Positions 1-6,736 of a DNA stretch of 64,000 nucleotides are shown in pieces. Origin of the DNA: Actinomyces glycerinitolerans (GTDB lineage: Bacteria; Actinomycetota; Actinomycetes; Actinomycetales; Actinomycetaceae). The notes under the pieces were generated by a model. It did not search any database. It was not told the origin of the DNA and was given only the letters and a program-made list of their open reading frames with translations. The translations under genes were made by a program, and so were the position numbers. The stretch's first letter is position 1. Each line of letters opens with the position of its first letter. The stretch is taken from contig NZ_FQTT01000002.1 of assembly GCF_900098745.1 (NCBI RefSeq), positions 1-64,000 on the forward strand, written 5' to 3'.

Positions 1-201
1 GGTGTCAGGCCGGCCAGGTCCAGCACCCCCCTGGCCTCCCCGGATCTTCTCCCGCCCAGCCTGAATCAGGGCCGCCAGCTCCGCCTCATCGTGCGCCGAG
101 CCCAGGTGCTCCACAACCCGGCGCACCCCGTGCTCCTTAGCCACGATCTGCACCGCCGTAGCACCAGAAGCGGTACGCACCTTACGAACATACGGGCTCA
201 C
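1..201 (-). CDS. IS1634-family transposase, N-terminal fragment
   Basis: Reading from GTG at 201, the translation begins MSPYVRKVRTASGATAVQIV and continues with a VVEHLGSAHDEAEL segment. This is the typical N-terminus of IS1634/IS4-group DDE transposases in actinobacteria. An in-frame TGA at 208-210 excludes an earlier start. Only about 67 residues are visible and the catalytic DDE core lies beyond base 1. The gene is probably intact as far as can be seen, but its completeness is unknown. Confidence 0.75.
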   Translation of the reverse strand, partial: MSPYVRKVRTASGATAVQIVAKEHGVRRVVEHLGSAHDEAELAALIQAGREKIRGGQGGAGPGRPDT

Positions 202-240
202 ACACCATCACTCTACCGCCCACCGGATTAGTGCCCCACA
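1..240 (-). mobile_element. IS1634-like insertion sequence, one end (truncated by window edge)
   Basis: The element carries the 5' part of a transposase gene and then about 40 bases of leader. On the minus strand this leader contains TGTGGGGCACTAA, close to where the IS end should be, at about 235-240. This boundary is inferred: IS1634-type ends look similar, but the other end and the target duplication are outside the window. The neighbouring Fic reading frame begins inside this leader and lacks its normal N-terminus, so the element probably interrupted or replaced the 5' part of that gene. Confidence 0.6.
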
Positions 241-1013
241 ACCACCAACCCAACCGCACCACACCAACGAAAAACCCCGATCACCCCAGCGACCTGTCAG
301 GAGTCAGGCCGGAAGACTGCGAGTATCTAGTCGATCGTCTATGCGAATGGCTGAACAACGAGCTCTCCCAGTTGGGCGACGACCCCGCCCTGCGGATGCC
401 CATGGCCTCCATACTGGCCACGCTGGCCCACCTGCACCTGACTTGGATTCGCCCCTTCGGCGACGGGAACGGACGCATGTCCCGTCTGCTGGAGTTTGAA
501 CTGCTCACACGTGCCGGAGTTCCGGTACCCGTCGCCCACCTCCTGTCCGATCACTACAACAAGACCCGCGACATGTATTACTCCATCTTGGAGCAGACCA
601 GCGTACGCCCCGGATACCCGGCAGAGGACTTCGTCCACTACACAGCCCAGGGCCTTGTGGATGGTCTACGCGAGCAGATCGCACAAGTGCAGGAGATGCA
701 GCTATCCATCATGTGGCAGTCCTACGTCCACAAGCGGTTCCATGGCCAGCACATCCAGGCGCGAACCAGGATGAGAGACCTCGTGCTGGCCCTGCCCGCC
801 GACCATTGGACCCCAATCGACGATGTCACGATCCTTAACCGAGGCCTCGCCGAGGCGTATCGGAGCAAGACTTCGAAGACCGTTACACGCGACATCAACG
901 GCCTAGTCAAGATGGGGCTGGTCGAGAAACAGCGTGGCCGCTGCGTGCGCCCCCGCGTCGAGGTCATGTCCGCATTCCTTCCTCCGCGGCGTGACCCATC
1001 AGCGGGCCAATGA
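231..1013 (+). pseudogene. Fic-family protein, 5'-truncated, with Arg in place of the catalytic His
   Basis: The frame resembles the middle and C-terminal parts of Fic/DOC AMP-transferase proteins. The Fic loop near residue 80 reads TWIRPFGDGNGRMSR, where the family motif is HPFxxGNGRxxR. The codon is CGC, so the histidine that attacks in AMPylation is replaced by arginine. Residues about 180-255 form a winged-helix-like tail. The usual Fic N-terminal domain is missing. The GTG at 231 lies in IS-end sequence, and the first 20 or so residues (Pro/Thr/Asn-rich) do not look like Fic protein. The likely reading is an IS-truncated, catalytically dead remnant. A regulatory non-enzymatic Fic protein is possible but less likely. 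Confidence 0.7.
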
Positions 1014-1048
1014 GCTGAACCACCCGTGGCAGTGCTTCCGACGCGTCG

Positions 1049-2641
1049 TCAGCACCGCTTGTCAGTTCGCCGCGACCTCTCGGCGCCTCCAGCACGCAAG
1101 CGCTTTGACGGGCGCTTGCGCGACGCGGCACGGCGGAGCCCTCTGAGCCGCGCCTTCACAGCGCTCTCACCCATCCCCATGGATACAAGCCTCCTCTCCT
1201 GCGCGCGCAGCCACACCAACTCGTCGCTGCGGCGCATCGCCAGACGCGCGCGAATCACAGTTACTGGATGCATGGCCGCGTCAACGCCACGCATGATCAC
1301 CACTGACCAGGCGAGCACAAGCAGCACGAGTACAGCCAGTCCAGCAGGAATACTAGCCGGACTAGACGCCACTACCCCATACACCATAAAACACATGACC
1401 GTCACCACTGCACAGAAACATCCCGCGAATCCAGAAACTATCACAAGAAAAACACCCTGAGCTCGCCCCCAGCTCCAGGCGTAGGCGACAAAATATACAC
1501 AAAATGCGTCAAGCAAAGCCAACACAGAAAACAGCCCAAGAAACCGCGCTGGCGCGTACGGCAGGAATGTTCCCGCCAGCAGCGGACCAATAAGCAGCAT
1601 CAACCCGAAAGCAATCCAGCGACCAACGTGCGCCGCCTTGCCGCGCGCCTGCACCACGTCACGCGCTTCCACGTCTGACGCAACCTTGACTCGAATCAAG
1701 CGGTAAGCCCGCTCATACTCCCACCATACTGTATGACGTCGGCGCTCAACGTCTTTCAACGTATATTTAACAGCGTATCCATATAACCAAATCGGAATAA
1801 CAACCGATGCTGCTGCGACGACCCAAATGGGCCACATCGATAACAACACCACCCCGAGCGGCCGTTCCGGAAGCACCTCCAGTCCCGGAGTCCACACCAG
1901 GCAGACATAGAGAATGGGAAGCCATACACAACAGTACATAATCAGCCAGAAGACCAACGCCCTGCCAGGGTCGCTCCACACGTGACTCATAATCGTCTCC
2001 CGCCGATTGTGTCGCCCGACGGACGCACGTGATTGGAAGCTGAACACCGCAATGATTACGCACTCAACGCCGAATAATCCAGATACCAGCGTCATTCCCG
2101 CTGATACAGATAGATCCAGCCCGAAGGGGCACTGATTGAATCCCTCCAGACCCACATCCGGAGTGGCTGCTAGGCACTGCCTGCTGATCCTCCGAATCTC
2201 CATTAACTCCACGAACATCACTTCCAGAGAAGACTCGGGCAGGTCCTTCGCCAACAACCACATGGTCCACCCCAAGAGGCCCAGCATGCCCGGCACCGTC
2301 ATCATGGCGAGATTGCCACCGTGTTCCCAGGTTAGATTTCGACTGTAAAGCCTATCCCTCTTACCTCTCCTCTTCTCCCCCAAAGTCTTATCTTGCCCCA
2401 CATTCTCTGGGGTTGTCGCCGAGCCATCTTTCTCCGCCGCGAATGCGCCCTTGAATCGTCTCAGGAAGCGGTGCAGGCCGTCGGCTTGTTCGGTCCCCAC
2501 GGCATTCTTGGCACGATTCGTTGGCTCGCTCTTCTGCGGGGCAGGTTCCTGCTCGGGCTCCTTCGTATCGTTCCCGTCATCCAGGGACGCAGTGCCCCGC
2601 GGCTGCGAACCATCACCACGCACGTCTTCGCACTCACTCAT
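1049..2641 (-). CDS. Multi-pass membrane protein of unknown function
   Basis: This 530-residue protein is not recognised. Residues 1-100 are hydrophilic and rich in Glu, Lys and Pro, so probably a cytoplasmic disordered tail. After that come about eight hydrophobic segments, in pairs near residues 110-130, 175-200, 225-250, 265-290, 340-390 and 400-450. An Arg-rich cytoplasmic C-terminus (about 475-530) ends in RRTDKRC. No enzymatic motif is visible. ATG at 2641 follows a weak GAGG. The gene uses more A/T-ending codons than the core genes nearby, such as lhr, which fits acquired DNA in an accessory region. It is not in an obvious operon. A role in the neighbouring defence remnants cannot be shown. 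Confidence 0.7.
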   Translation of the reverse strand: MSECEDVRGDGSQPRGTASLDDGNDTKEPEQEPAPQKSEPTNRAKNAVGTEQADGLHRFLRRFKGAFAAEKDGSATTPENVGQDKTLGEKRRGKRDRLYSRNLTWEHGGNLAMMTVPGMLGLLGWTMWLLAKDLPESSLEVMFVELMEIRRISRQCLAATPDVGLEGFNQCPFGLDLSVSAGMTLVSGLFGVECVIIAVFSFQSRASVGRHNRRETIMSHVWSDPGRALVFWLIMYCCVWLPILYVCLVWTPGLEVLPERPLGVVLLSMWPIWVVAAASVVIPIWLYGYAVKYTLKDVERRRHTVWWEYERAYRLIRVKVASDVEARDVVQARGKAAHVGRWIAFGLMLLIGPLLAGTFLPYAPARFLGLFSVLALLDAFCVYFVAYAWSWGRAQGVFLVIVSGFAGCFCAVVTVMCFMVYGVVASSPASIPAGLAVLVLLVLAWSVVIMRGVDAAMHPVTVIRARLAMRRSDELVWLRAQERRLVSMGMGESAVKARLRGLRRAASRKRPSKRLRAGGAERSRRTDKRC

Positions 2642-3310
2642 GATCGCCTCGGTTCTCGCCGGCCGGTCAGGGTCTTGGGCGGGGCCGGCGGTTCCCGCCC
2701 ACAGTCACAGTGCCACGGGGGTCCGACACGAACTACCGGCCTACGGGTTGAGGCAGGGACGAGGCTGGGCTAGACCGCCTGAGGCTGCCCGGCGCGCGCA
2801 TTCGACACTCACGCTCCGCCACCTTGCCCTTCCACCATCCTCGTGACCGACCGCCAACCAGTTACTCACGGGACCAAGCAGAGCAAGGCGCTCCGCCTCC
2901 CCACTCCCTTGGTTCTCGCTCTGGGACATGGTGCCGCGGTACGACCGCGGCGCCCGTCTGCCGGCCCGCTCAGCCGCTAGCCACCTGCTCGTTGACGTGC
3001 GGCTCCAGGGTGCGTGTCTGGTCCCCGATGGCGCAGGCGAGCAACGGCTCGTCCAGGCGCAGCCCGAGCTCGACGTTAGCCTCTTCCGCGCTACGCGACA
3101 CATTCGCACTCGCGACGACCACGATCCGCGACTCTCGCGGGCAGTTCTAGATGAGGCACCGAGCCTCTTTCGCGGGCATCTGAGACGAGTCTCGTCGCGG
3201 GGTTGACCTTCAGAGGAGGGGGGTGGCACACTAATGTCGCCGCCGCATCAAGGTGCGGACAGGAAGTTAACGCCGGTGCGCCTGTGACGTCATAGGGCCC
3301 GGCGTTCGCG
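2642..3310. other. Non-coding stretch with a decayed drmC fragment
   Basis: No intact gene is visible in these 669 bases. The longest open frames are shadows without family resemblance. The only recognisable content is the drmC 3'-end fragment at 2970-3128, annotated separately. The stretch separates the membrane protein from the DUF3800-like gene. Confidence 0.6.
2970..3128 (-). pseudogene. drmC 3'-end fragment (second copy)
   Basis: Read from 3128 down to the TGA at 2970, the frame encodes RIVVVASANVSRSAEEANVE, then LGLRLDEPLLACAIGDQTRT and a tail ending QVASG. This closely matches the last 50 or so residues of the DrmC homologue at 3947-4621. By eye the DNA is roughly 80 percent identical over 150 bases, and both copies are in the same orientation. 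Nothing upstream of 3128 matches DrmC, so only the C-terminal piece survives. The divergence argues against a very recent duplication. It could be the relic of a second DISARM locus, or a 3' end left behind when an element inserted. Confidence 0.75.
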
Positions 3311-3889
3311 CTACCTCCTGGGATGAATCGTCTCGATTCGCACGTGCGGTTCGAGCAGCGCCCATGCCGTAGTTTTACCCATGCAGGCATCGCCGTAAGC
3401 TCCCAGAACCTGATCCGGCACCCACAGCATGGGTTGTTGGGTCCCATACTCGTGCCGAAGTTTGAAGTCAGCGCTAACCATCCCGCTCTTACGGGCAACA
3501 GCGAAAACCGCTCGGTCTTTGTCATCTTGCTTCTGCTGCCGACGCTCCAGGACTAGTTCGTCTACGCCGTAGCCTCCCGACAAAATGGTCATCAGCGTCA
3601 TAAGCGCCTGTTGACGCGCCGACTCTTCACGCACACCCTCAGCAAGGGGACGCGCCGCGACAATCAAGTGGCCTCCGCCGTGGGAACTGATTATGCGGCA
3701 CGCCTCCTCCTGAACTCGAGGAATGGAATCTCGCCAGTGCAGTTTCCTTCCCCGCACGAGAGCCATCAGCTCGGAGGCAAGATCGGGGACGGCATCATCA
3801 CGAATATAAGCACCCAAGAGATATGTTGGCTCCCGCACGCCTCTTCTGCGGATGCTCTCATCGCCGTACGCCACCTTCACCATGGGCAA
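3311..3889 (-). CDS. DUF3800-like protein (putative RNase H-fold)
   Basis: The protein has 192 residues from TTG at 3889 (ATG at 3883 is an alternative). It opens with VKVAYGDES, an acidic GDES motif on a first beta strand. A KLHWRDSIP segment follows near residue 50, a LVLERR segment near 115, and ADFKLRHEYG...DQVLGAYGD near 140-170. That pattern, an N-terminal Asp-Glu-Ser and a late D-Q-x-L-G-A helix, is what DUF3800 proteins show, and they are thought to have an RNase H-like fold. The assignment rests on motifs only. The gene lies alone between the drmC homologue and the drmC fragment, both in the same orientation, as if it had been inserted between two copies of a drmC 3' end. Confidence 0.5.
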   Translation of the reverse strand: MPMVKVAYGDESIRRRGVREPTYLLGAYIRDDAVPDLASELMALVRGRKLHWRDSIPRVQEEACRIISSHGGGHLIVAARPLAEGVREESARQQALMTLMTILSGGYGVDELVLERRQQKQDDKDRAVFAVARKSGMVSADFKLRHEYGTQQPMLWVPDQVLGAYGDACMGKTTAWALLEPHVRIETIHPRR

Positions 3890-3946
3890 ATAGTAGCCAT
3901 GCCCTCAGACACTAACCGTGTCTGAGCCGCGATCACGAAGCCTGCG

Positions 3947-4621
3947 TTAACCGGCCACCCGTTCATAGACGTGCGGCTCCAGGGCGCGCATTTGGTCCTC
4001 GATGGCGCGGGCCAGCAGCGGCTCGTCCAGGCGCAGGCCGAGCTCGACGTTCCACTCCTCCGCGGAGCGCGACATATTCGCGCTCGTGACCACCACGATC
4101 TGGTGATCCACCACCACGAACTTGGCGTGATTTCGCGGCCGCTTCCCGTCCTCACCGGCCCGCGTCCGCATCACCACGGCGCCCTTCAGCTCGCGCGCGA
4201 CCTGCGCGGTGGTGGGCACCCAGGGCTTGGGCTCGGCGTCGGCCACGTCGGTGTCCAGGTACAGGCGCACACTCACCTCCGGCCGCGCCGTCACCTCCTT
4301 CAGCGCCTCCCACAGCGCCGAGGAGCGCGCAATGTTGTAGGTGGAGCAGGTGACCGCCCCGTAGGCCCGCGTCACCAGCTCGTGGATCAGCCCGGTCAGG
4401 TGCCCCGTCACCCCAAAAGCGCCAGGCCCGCCGGGAACCGTCCACACCGGGGTGACGGAGGTCGGGTGCGCCAGCGCGCCCTCGATGGCGCGCAGCACCG
4501 CCGCGGTCCGTTCCCGCTCCAACGTGCCGAGCCCGGCCCTCCCCATCAGCTCCCGCACTCGGCGTCGCCGCGACGCCTCCACGGCCCCAAGCGCCTGTGC
4601 CAGGGTCTCCCCCGCCTCCAA
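3947..4621 (-). CDS. drmC: DISARM DrmC-like phospholipase D-family protein, 5' end fused to drmD remnant
   Basis: DrmC is the PLD-like component of DISARM phage-defence systems. A single HKD motif, NHAKFVVVDH (H-x-K-x4-D), lies near residue 165, followed by VVVTSANMSRSAEEWNVELG. CSTYNIARSS near residue 90 and RLYLDTDVADAEPKPWVPTT near 120 are also DrmC-like. The frame stays open and DrmC-like (VVELGSVLSGAQARAVAASL) up to about 4685 without a normal start codon. There the DNA switches to drmD sequence in another frame. TTG at 4621 is the first usable start. An intact DISARM would carry drmA and drmB upstream, and none are present. The protein could be made, but the system is incomplete, so it is probably non-functional. 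Confidence 0.75.
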   Translation of the reverse strand: MEAGETLAQALGAVEASRRRRVRELMGRAGLGTLERERTAAVLRAIEGALAHPTSVTPVWTVPGGPGAFGVTGHLTGLIHELVTRAYGAVTCSTYNIARSSALWEALKEVTARPEVSVRLYLDTDVADAEPKPWVPTTAQVARELKGAVVMRTRAGEDGKRPRNHAKFVVVDHQIVVVTSANMSRSAEEWNVELGLRLDEPLLARAIEDQMRALEPHVYERVAG

Positions 4622-4689
4622 ACTGGCGGCGACGGCCCGCGCCTGGGCCCCGCTCAGGACCGACCCGAGCTCGACGACGGCGTCCCGCC

Positions 4690-6038
4690 GCCACCGGATC
4701 GGTCAAGTAGTTGCCGAGCGTGCGGGCGAAGGCCCACGGGCTGGACAGGAAGCGCTTCTTCAGCAGCAGGGCGGCAATATCCAGGCTGCGCCGCCCCTGC
4801 TGGCGTCCCGAGGCGCGCAGCAGCGAGTCCAGCTTGGCGTAGGCATCCTCCTCATCGGCAGCGGCCGCATACTCCACGGAGTTGACCTTGCGGCGCTTGA
4901 AGTCGCGGTCCGGCACGTCCGCCTTCAGGCGCCGCACCGTCACCTCATCCAGGGCACTGCGGTCGATCTCGGCGCCGCGGGCGAAGCGGCGCGGGTCGAT
5001 CATCTCCAGCAGGGCGGTAAAGGACTCGGTGTAACCGTTGTGCGGCGTGGCGGACAGGAACAGGCGGTGCTCACACTTCTCGGCCAGGCGGCGCAGCGCC
5101 CGGGTGCGCTGGGAATCCACCGCGTAACCGCGGCCGCCGCCAACGGCCGAGGGCGCCGCCGGGGCCACGTGGTGGGCCTCATCCACCACCAGCACGTCGA
5201 AGGCGTAGTTGCGGGCGCTGCCCGGGCGGCCGGCGTCGTCCAGTACCTCACGCAGCAGCCGCTGGGCGCGCACGCCCGGCAGCCAGGCCATGGACACGAT
5301 CACCCGCGGATACAGGCGCAGCGGGTTCGCGGCCAGGCCGTAGGCGCGGCGGTCGGCGGCAATCCGGGCGGAGTCGACGATCACGAACTCCAGGCCAAAC
5401 TTCTCACGCATCTCATCGCGCCACTTCAGGGCCAGGCTCGGCGGGCACACGATGATGACCGAGCGGGCCCGGTGCCGCAGCAGCAGCTCCTCGATGACCA
5501 GGCCGGCCTCAATGGTCTTGCCCAGGCCCACGTCGTCGGCCAGCAGGAGGTTGGTGCGCGGGGCCTCCAGGACGCGGCGCAGGGGCTCGAGCTGGTAGGG
5601 CTCCAGGGTGGCGCCCGAGCGGAAGGGAGCCTGGTAGGCCTTGGCGTCGGCGGAGGTGACCGCGCCCCAGCGCACGGCGTCGACGAAGGCGCCCAAAGTG
5701 TCCGGGTCGTCGAAGGAGTCGGCGGAGATCGTCTCCGGCAGGCCGCGGTCCGGAATGATCGAGTTGCCGACCTCCAGCTCCCAGATGACGGTCAGCTCCT
5801 CACCCATACGATCCTCGGCCAGCGATTGCAGTGAGACCAGGTGCTCCAGGTCGGTGCGTGAATCGTCGGCGGGGCTGTGGGGCAGGCCCTGCTCGCGCAC
5901 GTCGGTGACGGCCCAGGTGGCGCCCCGCACCTGCACCACCTGCCCGGGTTCGGGCAGGGCCGGTGCGGCGTCAGTGCTGGAATCCAGGCCGGAGCTTGCG
6001 GTCGCGCCCGTAGGCCAGGGTGAAGTGTGCGTAGTCAT
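4690..6038 (-). pseudogene. drmD: drmD (DISARM SNF2-like helicase), 3' half deleted
   Basis: Residues 1-450 match the N-terminal half of DrmD, the SNF2 helicase of class 1 DISARM. The nucleotide-binding segment DDVGLGKTIEAG is near residue 165, IIVCPPSLALKWRDEMREKF near 195, the DEAH box VVDEAHHV near 280, and motif III LFLSATPHNG near 325. DrmD proteins are about 1000 residues, and here all of the helicase C-terminal domain is gone. After NYLTDPV (about 4690) the frame is Arg/Gly junk, because the DNA now encodes drmC in a different frame. A deletion that fused drmD to drmC, removing the methylase, drmA and drmB genes, explains this. ATG at 6038 is the start. Upstream, TACAGT near 6095 could be a -10 box. 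Confidence 0.8.
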
Positions 6039-6170
6039 CGGTGCCTGTTCGTGCGGGAGCGCCCGTTGCCTGTGGCCGGGCGCGAGACGAGCACACTGTA
6101 GCCCTAGTCACCATCGCCTCGGGGCGCGCGGACTCATCTCAGGCGACCGAGTCCGTTTCGAGTCCCATGT

Positions 6171-6266
6171 TCACCGCCCCGGCCTCCGACTGGCATCTCC
6201 AGCGGGCAGGCGCTCCGGTTCCGAGATCAGCCACGCCACGCCGTGAGTGTCAAGCAAGTAGGCCAC
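6171..6266 (-). pseudogene. PIN-domain (VapC-like) toxin, N-terminal remnant
   Basis: From GTG at 6266 the frame reads VAYLLDTHGVAWLISEPERL, the classic first strand and helix of PIN-domain toxins (LLDTH holds the first metal-binding Asp). It then loses resemblance and stops at TGA 6171-6173 after 31 residues, where a full PIN toxin has about 130. It begins 2 bases after the stop codon of the Phd-like remnant, the normal order of such operons. Confidence 0.75.
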
Positions 6267-6268
6267 GC

Positions 6269-6424
6269 CTACTCCCAGCTCTCAAGTTCGTCTTCCGCCA
6301 GGGGCGCGAAGAAGAACTCATCGGGAACCTTGAGATCGGGGCGCACCCCGAAGGAACGACGCTCTTCCGGAGCCACGACCCTCAGCGTGGCGACGGGCCT
6401 GCCACCCCGAGCCACCGCACGCAC
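6269..6424 (-). pseudogene. Phd/YefM-family antitoxin, C-terminal remnant
   Basis: About 50 residues match the second half of Phd-type antitoxins: VARGGRPVATLRVV (the G-x-P-V-A strand) and then RRSFGVRPDLKVPDEFF and a DELESWE end, which is typical of Phd antitoxins paired with PIN toxins. The N-terminal DNA-binding half is absent. The open frame continues upstream only into Gly-rich sequence and the 123-bp inverted-repeat element (6458-6580), whose insertion probably removed it. Together with the toxin remnant downstream this is a dead toxin-antitoxin module. Confidence 0.7.
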
Positions 6425-6457
6425 GCCGCCGCCTCCACCGGATACGCACCCCGCACC

Positions 6458-6580
6458 TGTCACAAAATGCACCACTTTCGGACCGCACCACTGCCAGGAT
6501 CACACTGAAACCGCGGAAATCCGCGGACGCAGCCGACACGGCCGGCGGCCGCAGAACTGAAAGTGGTGCATCCAATGACA
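6458..6580. repeat. 123-bp inverted-repeat element 1 (MITE-like)
   Basis: The ends are 22-bp terminal inverted repeats: TGTCA-N4-ATGCACCACTTTC at 6458-6479 and its complement at 6559-6580, identical except for the four variable bases. The centre holds CCGCGGAAATCCGCGG, a second small palindrome (6511-6526). An element of exactly the same length with nearly the same ends lies at 20674-20796. No reading frame of note is inside. It adjoins the truncated Phd antitoxin gene. Confidence 0.8.
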
Positions 6581-6724
6581 CCCCCGACCCCACCAGCCAC
6601 CGACAACCACACCCGAGCACCACCCCCCCACCCCAGCCACCTCACCCGCACCCCGACCCCCCTTCCCACCCGCATCCCAGCCGGCCCTTCGTGACGCCTG
6701 CGCACCCGCACCCGTCCGCTTGCG

Positions 6725-6730
6725 TAGGCT
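6725..6730 (+). promoter_or_regulatory. -10 box, leaderless start of the Fe-S oxidoreductase gene
   Basis: TAGGCT is followed by 6 bases and then ATG at 6737. With transcription starting about 7 bases after the -10 box, the mRNA would begin at or near the A of the start codon. There is no Shine-Dalgarno sequence. Confidence 0.55.
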
Positions 6731-6736
6731 GACGCC

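Noticed and set aside
2741-3229. Minus-strand 162-codon frame as a gene
   Set aside because: It is in the wrong frame over the drmC fragment; the matching out-of-frame run over the intact drmC shows the same Arg/Ser/Trp pattern, proving it is a shadow.
4152-4689. C-terminal Arg/Gly-rich extension of the drmD frame as real protein
   Set aside because: It lies over drmC in another frame and has no resemblance to a helicase C-terminal domain. It is the consequence of the deletion.
4600-4700. Programmed ribosomal frameshift joining drmD and drmC
   Set aside because: No slippery heptamer or stimulatory stem is seen, and half of DrmD is missing, which a frameshift would not explain.
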